Shown: positions 10,155 through 17,701 of the stretch, one piece after another
Layout of the letters: every line of letters begins with the position of its first letter
Numbering within the stretch: the first letter of the stretch is position 1
From: Cruorifilaria tuberocauda
Taxonomy: Eukaryota > Nematoda > Chromadorea > Rhabditida > Onchocercidae
Length of the DNA: 17,701 nt
Reading direction: 5' to 3'
NCBI GenBank assembly: GCA_013365365.1
Contig: JABVXU010000857.1
Location: 1-17,701, forward strand
Program-made: the position numbers and the translations under genes
The notes under the pieces: model-generated
The model's input: only the letters and a program-made list of their open reading frames with translations
Databases searched by the model: none
What the model was told of the DNA's origin: nothing

Positions 10155-13046
10155 ATGGATTTCAATTTTAAGAAAATCGCAAGTGATGCAAGCGGCTTTT
10201 TCAGTCGCGCGAAACAAGTAATTAATTCGCATTACATAAAAAATGTTTATTTTTTAAAAATAATGTTTGTATTAAATTACTGCATTAAATTTTAATAGAC
10301 TTAAAGTTTCTGTATTCATACACAGTAATCGTCGCTAGATTAGAAATCATCCTAAATGTTCTTAATTATATTTTGAATTAGTGTGCTAGTAGCAAATAAC
10401 CGTAAAAAATGCTTTTAGGGTAAAGATTGATTTGAATTAGGGTAAGCAATGGAAATTATGATGCTTATTCATGAAATATTGCCTTTTTTTAATGGACCAG
10501 AGCATTTTTTTATTCCTCTATGTATTGTTTGCAAGCCACTTACTCTCATCTTATGATTGCAGTTAACAGAAGAAACTTTTCTAAAGGCGGAAAAGACAGA
10601 GCTTGATGCACACTTCGAGAATCTGCTACAAAGAGCGGATAAAACAGAGGAGCATACGAAGCGATTACTTTCTGCTATGGAAAGTTACCTTCAACCAAAT
10701 CCTAGTAAGTTATTGATGGATCCTAAATATGAATTTTGTTTATCAGCAAGTTGACATACCACTGATTATGGGTTCCGTAGTTCTTGGATTTTTTTTAATA
10801 TAAAATATTTTTTCTCGACAAATATGTAAACCCCTTCGTCGGCAGATTTTCGTATTAACCAATATCCCAGCAATTCGGATGGAAGAAGTGTTTTATGAGA
10901 AACTAGAATTACGCAAAGAGAATCGTCTAAATAATTTGGAGCAATTGGCACAAGCGATGAATGAAGCTGGTAATGAATTTGGAGCGGGCACACCATATGG
11001 TAAATTTTTATTATTTTGGAAATTAAGCCAGTAACTAAATCCATTTGATAAACAACTTCTGTTCGCTGCTAAATTTTTCCCCGCAAAGTTTTTGTTTCTT
11101 AGCTTCATAAATCATGAAACAAAAAGAACGGTTGTAAGAAACATAATTTCTTTGAACATGTATCCTCGTGTCGTGTACGATTTAAGTAGTTTCAGTGTGC
11201 TGTGAATTCATATTTCATTTATCCGATCTTCAATCAATTAAGTAAATTTATTTTTTCGTTCATGATTATTAAAACCTTAGGACCATCGAATTACGTCATT
11301 ACAAATGTGTTTTTTGTCTCAATGAATTCTTCACATTTGTTTAACAATAACAAGAATTTAAAAGCATTGCAAGCAGCAGAAATATAATAAATTTAAAGAA
11401 AAATAAAACTTGTTACTTTCATACGTTTGGTTTAGTAATGCTTAATTTCATTTGATTCTTTCATACATGACAGTCTTTTTTGATATATGTGATGAATTCA
11501 GTGCGGATTTAACGATACTTCCATTTATTTCTTAATATTTTTTTAGGAAGTGCGCTACTGAAGACAGCTCAAGCAGAATTCAAACTGGGCGCTGGGGAAA
11601 GAGATTTCATCAACAACTGCGCAAGTAATACGCTCCTGCCAGTAAGACGATTCCTGGAGGGTGATATGAAAACTATTCAGGTGCGATATTTTGTATTGCT
11701 TATAATTTTCCAGATGTTGTGCTCATTTTCTCTCTTGATAACTCTACCAACTTTGTGTATACAGTGTGAACATCTGAGACAGTCTTTTCTGATTATTATT
11801 TCTGAAAAATTAATAGCTTTTCATCTCTCTTTCAAAATTAAATCTTGCAGCGTGAACGAAAAGTTCTAAACACAAAGCGTTTGGATCTTGATGCAGCCAA
11901 AAGCCGATTGAGAAAAGCGAAGTCAGTAGAAGCGCAAAACAATGTAAGCTTTGTATTATGCTGATAGATTGAATTAATTCCGCTATTTCTAGAAAAATTT
12001 AGCACTTATGAGGGAGAGTTATTTTGGTAATCATTATACAAATATATAAATCCAACAAGTCTTTGACCCAAATTCCGTGAATTTATAATTGGAAGTAAAA
12101 AGGTAAATAAAATCCTCCTGAAATTTTGTTTTATTAATTGTTATTTTTTCTTCTAACATATTCATTGCAGTTGAGAAGTTCTTTTTCATCGGAACAGGTT
12201 TCTTTTTTTCCCGGTCTTTTTGTTGTTTTTAATATATATAGGTTTTTTACATGTGTGTACTTGTATTTGTGGTGGAGGCTTGTGTTATGCTAGCATTTCG
12301 TCAATGATATTTTAATAAAGTCACAAGGCGGATATCCAATATGTTATTTAATTCTTGAATGAAAGCATGGAATTAAGATTATAAAGTAAGCCATGGTCTA
12401 ATCAGCACGTATAGTTGAATTTTGCAAAATAGTTTGATTGTATAGAGTGACAATTTCAGGAGCTAAAGTTTACTGCTGTATATCATGAGAAACATAATGC
12501 ATGTTTTATGAAAATATTAAAATAAAAGCTTTTGACGAAGTCTATTTGTAGTTATAGGTATACATAGTTATGATCTCTTATCATTTTCTTTAGTTATAAG
12601 ATTTATGGTTCTCAAATACGCTATTTCGACAACCAAATAATTAACATAATTTGTAGGCAGAAGCTGATTTACGCGTAGTGCAAGCGGAATTCGATAAACA
12701 GGCAGAAATTACAAAGCTTCTTCTTGAAGGAATTCAAACTGCTCATGTAAATATTTTTGTTTACATAAAAATTCTTATATTTGAAGTATCATCAAATGAG
12801 TTTCCGCGATATTTTATCATATAGCGGGGCACTACGCTGCATTACTTTTTGCAAATGTTTCAAAAGACTAAAATATTCTATTTCCGTTTTTTAAGAAATA
12901 CAGTTACAGGCTTATTGTTTTCAAATCTTTAAAAATTTCAGAACAATCACTTGAAATGTTTACGTGATTTCGTCGAGTCTCAGATGTCGTTTTATGCTCT
13001 TGCACACCAACATATGGCTGCGTTACAACGAGAGCTTTCGGGCTGA
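10155..13046 (+). CDS. SH3GLB1: Endophilin B (ERP-1-like), BAR domain only
   Basis: Endophilin B proteins bind and curve membranes of Golgi, endosomes, mitochondria and autophagic structures through an N-BAR dimer. Eight exons join in phase: 10155-10217, 10563-10704, 10871-10999, 11547-11680, 11851-11943, 12171-12197, 12657-12746 and 12942-13046. They give 260 residues, or 251 if the 27-base exon is skipped. Residues 1-21 (starting MDFNFKKIASDASGFFSRAK) form the amphipathic helix H0. The BAR helices follow, with family blocks KAEKTELDAHFENLL, YLQPNP, EEVFYEKLELRKENRLNN, GNEFGAGTPYG, RRFLEGDMKTIQRERK, TKRLDLDAAKSRL, AEFDKQAEITKLLLEG, NNHLKCLRDFVESQM and LQRELSG. The frame ends in TGA right after ELSG. 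Vertebrate homologues are about 365 residues and continue into a linker and SH3 domain, which I do not find here. The third-exon acceptor at 10871 was chosen because it keeps the frame and the family spacing. Family identity is very strong; orthology to erp-1 is inferred. Confidence 0.96.
12171..12197 (+). CDS. Probable 27-base cassette exon of endophilin B
   Basis: A nine-codon segment (LRSSFSSEQ) is framed by a good acceptor, TTTCATTGCAG, and a GT donor. It starts and ends in phase 0, like both neighbouring exons, so including or skipping it keeps the frame. It falls between KSVEAQNN and AEADLRVVQ, a length-variable place in the BAR helix of endophilin B; vertebrate SH3GLB1 and SH3GLB2 differ here and have splice inserts. 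The donor GTTTCT is weaker than its neighbours, which fits alternative use. Confidence 0.6.
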
Positions 13047-13304
13047 TTTTTTTAAGAATCCGATGTTTTTTCTACTCTTGGTAACTGCAGCTGCGTAAGA
13101 ATGCCGAAAGAAAAAACGAGTGAAGGATTGTTTTAAACTTCCAAATGCCAAATGTTTTTAATACTTGGTCTGTTTTTCGGAAGTATTGAGAATGTTTTTT
13201 GGAACTTCTTGCTTGAATGCAGCATATTTTTATAGCATACGAATTTCATCTCCCTGCCTGTTGCATTATTACTGTTAGGAATATTGAGCACCGACTCAAT
13301 TCAT

Positions 13305-13310
13305 AATAAA
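13305..13310 (+). terminator. Polyadenylation signal AATAAA of endophilin B
   Basis: A canonical AATAAA lies 259 bases after the TGA at 13044-13046, followed by T-rich DNA. It supports the endophilin transcript ending here, without the exons for an SH3 domain. Confidence 0.55.
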
Positions 13311-14828
13311 CATAATTTTGAGTAATTTTTCCACTGTTGCTTCAAGATCGTATTCACTTATCATTAGTTTAGCTGCATGTATTTTGATGTTTTTCTTGTT
13401 TCAAAAATGAATTGGAATGTATAGCAATTTTTCTTACTTTTTTTGCAAAAAGTGCAAGTATATGTGTCTGAGATATCAAAGAAGAATGAGACTACTGCTC
13501 TCGGTACGACTCTTTCGAGATCGAATTAGATATTGTATACATCACGTTTGTGTTTGTTTATTATAGCACAAAGGATTCAGAATCTGCTATAGGCTTGTTT
13601 AGTGGTTGTAGTGGCACTACCAACAGCACAGATAATAGTGGTAATATGGTATCTTCAACAATGCAACAGATCGTACGGCAGCTAAGTTCTACTTCAATTT
13701 CAAAAGATATCATCAATTCTAACTCAGCCGAATGAACAAATTTTCCAACCCATCCAGATTTCTTGCGTGTATTTAAATTTGAGATTATTTTTCGTTTTTC
13801 TTCGTGCTTCTTTCCTATTTCTAATATCAAAATCGCTTTTTTAGCTGATTTAAACAGCAGTAGTGGGAAGTTCTAGAGACTTGAGAACTTAAAAAATGCA
13901 ATCAAAAGAGTTTCTAAAAATAAGAAAGACTTGTAGTTAAGGAACGAGAATTAAAACATGAAAAGAAAAGGAGTGATAGCGTTGAGGTAGGAGTAAAACT
14001 TCATGATTAAAACTCTTTCCTTTTTGCCTTGAAATCCGTTTATAGAGTTTCATTATTAAGTACATTCCAGTCAAATCATCAGAAATGACGTTTACATCAC
14101 ATTTTATCATTAATTTATTCGAAGATTTGGTATTTGTTAGCTAATTTATACAAAATCAATTTCTTTGTTAAGCTGTACAAGCTTTCTATAATACTGCATC
14201 ACTTATCTCTGTTTTTGGAATCATTTAAAAATTTAAGTTTTCATACTGTATATTTATTATCGTGCTTTTGGTGGTCGTTCAGGTGCATTTCTTGTCGCTT
14301 GATTGTTTCGTTGCTCAAACTAAGTTGGCATAATATTAAATCTGGTAAAGTTGAATACGTGCATGCAAAATATTTTAGTGTTTAGTGAAAGAGAAGATAT
14401 TGTTGAATCAGTGGGCAACAAAATATATATTATAAAATCTATGTATGAGGTCTGTTATACCTCTTAAATTTCTTAATTTAGCGGTTTTCCTCTCTTTTTC
14501 CCAGTTTCTTTTGCTTGATGCGGTGTTTTTATGCACAAAATTATATTTTGTCTCGTTCATTTTCAAATATCATAAATGTATGGTGAATTTGTTTTTGACT
14601 ATCTGAACACTGGACACAGGTGGGTGAAAACTAATCATACAGTTATTCCGTTCCTACGGACAAGTGTATATTTTTATAGAGAATAACTAGTAGAAGTAGA
14701 AGTTATTGGGGCCTATAAAAAATATTTATTTTTAGCTAGCAGTGTTGGTTAGTAGTAGGAGTAAATTCAACAAGGATTTTTCTATATTTGGAGTTTCGCT
14801 GTGAAATATATTATTAATTTTTGTTCAG
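13311..14828. other. Region after endophilin B, mostly without recognisable genes
   Basis: A T-rich stretch with one Ser/Thr-rich open segment at 13567-13735 (listed separately). The frame at 14134-14385 encodes mostly Leu, Ser, Phe and Lys without known motifs and looks accidental. I see no repeat arrays or RNA genes here. Confidence 0.45.
13567..13735 (+). CDS. Unidentified Ser/Thr/Asn-rich open segment, possible exon
   Basis: A plus-strand frame opens directly after an acceptor-like TTTATTATAG and reads about 55 codons, rich in Ser, Thr and Asn (for example LFSGCSGTTNSTDNSGN), to a TGA at the end. No start codon precedes it, so it would be an internal or terminal exon. Its composition resembles the disordered linker of endophilin B, but the required splice phase does not match the last endophilin exon. 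It might instead splice at the GTATCT after NSGNM to the segment starting at 14829. It may also be chance. Confidence 0.22.
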
Positions 14829-15079
14829 TGCGGGATTACGTCATTTTCCGGTACATTATTACCAAAGGTCGTTATTGATCGTCTCGTTTTGGCCGAAGCT
14901 AATTTGCAAGATGAAGATAGCAGAAGATTAGGTTTTCCAGGTTTGAAATTTTTATCTTTAGGACTATATCATTCCAACGTAAGTCTTTGACTTTACTTGA
15001 TAACGATTGCTTATTCTCAAAACCGATCATCCAGTGCGACAGCAAGTACGTCCGGGATACTCGATCTAACTTTTTTTGA
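14829..15079 (+). CDS. Unidentified coding segment, probable terminal two exons
   Basis: After the acceptor TTTTTGTTCAG a plus-strand frame reads CGITSFSGTLLPKVVIDRLV, then LAEANLQDEDSRRLGFPG. There are two possible joins to the next exon starting at 15035. The donor GTAAGT at 14979 gives a C-terminus that stops at 15079. A donor GTTTGA at 14941 gives GFP followed by VRQQVRPGYSI and a stop at about 15069. The base composition is more even than the surroundings and the peptide looks natural, so I think it is coding. I do not recognise the family. The pattern DRLVLAE slightly recalls helix 1 of nuclear-receptor ligand-binding domains, but no zinc-finger exon is visible, so I give no function. 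Confidence 0.4.
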
Positions 15080-15374
15080 AGTAAGACATTTTCAAGTGTT
15101 ATTCAGTTACAGTTTCGTTTCGAAGCAAAAAACTTTCGTTGAAAAAAAAGTAAGGTAAGGCTTGTCCTTCTGTATCATTAATGCTGCTTAAATAGTCTAA
15201 AGTTTTTGAGCTAGATTTTAAGATTCTGCATTATTTGATTTCATCCAAATTCTGACAAAATAATGGAAGCATTTATTGATCTAATTTCTAGCCTTCTTTC
15301 GTTTCACAATTAGATTCACGAGTCACACTAAATTTTAATTTACCTATACACAAGTGCCCGATATCCTATTTTAG

Positions 15375-15560
15375 GCTGTGATTGTGATTGTATATGAGCT
15401 TCCTGGAATGGATGATCGGAAAATTGTAGGAGAGAAGAATATAAATTCCTATATCTTATATTTTAATTTATTTGAACTGCAAATAATATATTTTGACGAT
15501 ATTAAAAATTCATTGATAGAAAAGCTTAAATTGGGTATTTCATTTCTTTATCAGCTGTAA
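15375..15560 (+). CDS. Doubtful 60-codon open segment
   Basis: The frame follows an acceptor-like CCTATTTTAG and starts AVIVIVYELPGMDDRKI, then becomes A+T-driven (Ile, Leu, Phe, Asn, Lys) to a stop at 15558-15560. The first third looks protein-like, the rest does not. No family is recognised and the join to neighbouring segments is unclear. It may be part of the same unidentified gene as the following segments, or noncoding. Confidence 0.15.
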   Translation, partial: AVIVIVYELPGMDDRKIVGEKNINSYILYFNLFELQIIYFDDIKNSLIEKLKLGISFLYQL

Positions 15561-15703
15561 TCGTTTATCGTCCTTTCAAGTTTAACGCATACCATGATAA
15601 TAATTTCGATAAATTCCTCGTTGAGAATATATCTGCAGAAAAAGTAGCATTCAGAAAAATTGAATTAAAAAATGCTAAATGGTTCATTTTGCAAACTAAA
15701 AAG
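15555..15703 (+). CDS. Unidentified open segment, possible exon
   Basis: After the acceptor TTTCTTTATCAG the frame reads VIVYRPFKFNAYHDNN and continues for about 49 codons, ending ...NAKWFILQTKK before a weak GTTTTT donor. It is open, has splice-like ends and ordinary composition (Trp, His, Arg present). I know no family that fits. A phase-compatible continuation into 16184 ends quickly at a stop, so the gene model remains unresolved. Confidence 0.22.
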
Positions 15704-16183
15704 GTTTTTTTGTTTTCCTTTTCACAACTGTTGATTTCTTTTAATCTAAATTTTTTTTTCCAGTAGAACTAATAGTGTTATCACTGTTATAATTTATCAT
15801 AAAAATTTGCAATCATCAATTGCTTATTACAAAAAGCTTGATCAAAGTACTGTTAACTTCTTTTAAGCTCTAATTAGTGTAAATTTAAAGTACACTGTTC
15901 ACTCTAGTTTATTTCAATTGTTATGTACGCTTTTCAAAAAAAAAAATCATACTTTTATGGCATTTGTTTGGTAGATGGACAAGCGCAAAGACACTGACCA
16001 TTCCATAATCTTCCTGAATACCATAAGAAACTTGAAAAATTATTGTAATTCACAGTAACATAGGAATAGTGAATACTGCTACTAATTCCTGTTAGAGAAG
16101 ATCATGAAAGTTAATCGCACCTCTAATGAAATCTTTCTAACCAGTCTGACTGATCCTTTTAAGTTATTTATTTTTCCTCATAG

Positions 16184-16404
16184 GCTATAAAATTGTCGAT
16201 GTACCGGCAACGATGATGGTACTTTCAAGATATCAATTACTTATTGGTAAATTTTGCAATATTGTAAAAGATATGTTTCGAGTAATGATCCTTAATTGTA
16301 AATTAGAAGAGAACGATAGAGATAATGCTGTGCTGCAGATTGTCTTTGTTCGAAATGATACTAAAAATCCTAGAGAACGAAACTCTTTTTTTTTTAAATG
16401 TTAA
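16184..16404 (+). CDS. Unidentified open segment, possible terminal exon
   Basis: After the acceptor-like TTTTTCCTCATAG a frame of 73 codons reads YKIVDVPATMMVLSRYQLLI and later KLEENDRDNAVLQIVFVRND, ending at TAA. Composition and charge pattern look like a folded protein, but no family comes to mind. An overlapping minus-strand frame (16303-16521) is also open, so strand is not certain. It may belong with the segments at 14829-15703. Confidence 0.25.
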
Positions 16405-16498
16405 ATCTGTATTATGATAGTAAATGATGTTAGAATACAATCTACTTGAATTTAAACAAAATAATAGTACCGTTCCTGGAATTAATTGAGTTCGGTAA

Positions 16499-16566
16499 TG
16501 GGATATACGGTATAAGAACATTGATGGATATACGATATAAGAGATGGATATACGGTATAAGAATAC
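16499..16566. repeat. Three copies of a 20-25-bp tandem repeat
   Basis: Units of the form TGGATATACGGTATAAGA begin at about 16499, 16524 and 16544, the first longer by about five bases. It lies between the unidentified plus-strand segment and the minus-strand gene at the right end. Confidence 0.85.
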
Positions 16567-16686
16567 TGAAGCGAATGTGAGTTGAAATTTTTATTTTTTA
16601 TTTTTTGATAAATATGAAGTAAGGTTTTTTTTAAAGGAACTTATCAACTTTGATTAAAGAGAACTTATACTGACTGCTTCTCTTAC

Positions 16687-17584
16687 CGGCATTTAGAGTA
16701 AGTTTATTGGAGTATTCATTTTGTTGTTCATATAATTGTCGTTGTAACTGTTGACGTCGATGACGTAGATGATCCGTATGACTTTGTCGAACACATTGTA
16801 ATATTGATGCTTGAATACGATTTTCAAACTCTTCACGAGCGCTACAAAGACATGCCCGAAGTCGAGAAGCATCGGTTGAATGACATTGCGTTTGCAAACG
16901 AACACTATAAATAGCATTTATATTGTAGCTTGAAATTCTAATTCATTCATTAGCTTTTAATTTTTTCCAAAAATATTTTTAATTCTTAAATAATTCTAAC
17001 TTTATTAGTTTATCAGCTTTATCGATTATCAAAAGAGAGCTTATACCTATCTTTTGCATATTTATGTCGCGCTTAAAGCTAAACTGTAAAATGTTGATTG
17101 TTTTGAAAATAAAATAATTTTGTTTTATACGGTAGAAATAAGTTACTGTACAATTAATCGAATCAAAATGATTTTATAATCTTATCATAGTTCGGAATTA
17201 AGTTCGACGTTGTGAAAATAGTTATTACGAAATTATGTTTGTATTATGTTCATGTTGTTCATGAAATTATGTTCATGTTAAAATATGCCAAATTGGTGAA
17301 TTTTCTTACCTGCGAATGCATGATCTGGTAACATGATCTCTATCGATTAATAGTTGCTGATAAAATCTATCGTTACTAAGTTGTTCGTAATAACATTGTA
17401 TTTCATTTTCTTCCAAAACACACGAATCATTTGCATTATTTCTAAAATTTCAATGAATAAATATAATTTTTCAAGTGTAAAATTGAATTTTTTTTTTGAA
17501 AATTAAAAAAAAAACATACAATTCCAAATTAGCTGAATCGATAAACCTATTGATACCGTTACCAAATATTCGTCCCGATTTCTC
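16687..17584 (-). CDS. Unidentified coiled-coil-like protein, internal part of a longer gene
   Basis: Three minus-strand exons join in phase: 17584-17520, 17441-17310 and 16904-16687, giving 138 codons without a stop. All have good acceptors (ATTGTAG, AATTTTAG, TTTATAG); the last two donors are GTAAGA and the first is GTATGT. The peptide starts EKSGRIFGNGINRFIDSANL, passes through EIQCYYEQLSNDRFYQQLL, and becomes strongly helical with ACLCSAREEFENRIQASI and HLRHRRQQLQRQLYEQQNEY, a likely coiled coil over the last 70 residues. There is no start codon or stop in these exons, so the 5' end lies right of 17701 and the 3' exons lie left of 16687, perhaps starting with the acceptor near 16575. I do not recognise the family. 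Coding status is strongly supported by three matching phases; the function is unknown. Confidence 0.65.
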
Positions 17585-17701
17585 CTACAATAACAACAAT
17601 AACGATTACTGTATGAATAATATTTATATTAAGTTTTTGTTGCAAAATTTTCCTTTTGCTTTTGTTCACTAAATAATTGTTAAAACTTTTATGAAATGGA
17701 A
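17585..17701 (-). other. Intron upstream of the right-hand gene's first visible exon
   Basis: The last bases of the window read on the minus strand as an A+T-rich intron ending TTATTGTAG. I see no exon in them, so the preceding exons are beyond the right edge. Confidence 0.5.

Noticed and set aside
10766..11108. Two minus-strand open frames
   Set aside because: They are antisense to the third endophilin B exon, whose plus-strand frame is clearly conserved.
11202..11387. 61-codon plus-strand frame in an endophilin intron
   Set aside because: It lies within the intron between 10999 and 11547, has A+T-driven composition and no family resemblance.
13561..13830. 89-codon minus-strand frame
   Set aside because: It is antisense to the Ser/Thr-rich segment, has no motif and no matching splice context; its length is explained by the codon bias of the opposite strand.
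14134..14385. 83-codon plus-strand frame
   Set aside because: Its Leu/Ser/Phe/Lys content fits random T-rich DNA and it has no splice context or motif.
1..17701. tRNA, rRNA, CRISPR, operon or integrase features
   Set aside because: No cloverleaf with box A/B, no rRNA core sequence, no regularly spaced repeat-spacer array and no mobile-element enzyme was seen; the tandem arrays are simple minisatellites.

Overview
The window looks like a piece of an A+T-rich nematode genome, probably a spirurid or filarial-type species. The visible reasons are interrupted genes with many short exons, introns ending in TTTTCAG-like acceptors, acceptor-like sites a few bases upstream of both start codons with no exon needed before them (as expected for spliced-leader trans-splicing), and proteins with clear animal orthologues. 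There is no bacterial gene organisation, CRISPR array, rRNA or recognisable tRNA. The species assignment is inference; the identities of two genes are strong.

Left part (about 955-6356, minus strand): 14 joined exons encode the first 642 residues of IFT80, the WD40-repeat subunit of intraflagellar transport complex B (CHE-2 in Caenorhabditis elegans). Every splice phase closes in frame. The C-terminal part (about 130 residues in the human protein) is not in the window and must lie to the left of position 1, beyond an intron of at least 954 bases. The introns hold several diverged tandem repeats, dispersed repeats and a 28-bp inverted repeat.

Middle (6374-10135): 3.8 kb of A+T-rich DNA between two head-to-head genes. 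It contains a CT microsatellite, several minisatellites and a 69-base pure purine tract, but no convincing gene. It presumably holds the promoters of both genes.

Right of centre (10155-13046, plus strand): a complete eight-exon endophilin B (SH3GLB family, ERP-1-like). It encodes the N-terminal amphipathic helix and BAR domain, then stops exactly where the linker to the SH3 domain should start. A polyadenylation signal follows at 13305. A 27-base exon in the BAR helix is a likely cassette exon.

Right end: 13311-16640 contains several plus-strand reading frames flanked by splice-like sites that I cannot identify, best around 14829-15079. At 16687-17584 on the minus strand three in-phase exons encode part of an unrecognised Arg/Gln/Glu-rich, coiled-coil-like protein that continues beyond the right edge. 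IFT80 (cilium) and endophilin B (membrane curvature) have no evident joint role; they are ordinary neighbours. I do not see a new multi-gene system here. The most notable points are the BAR-only endophilin B, its microexon, the alternative in-frame acceptors in IFT80 and the unidentified right-hand coding segments.
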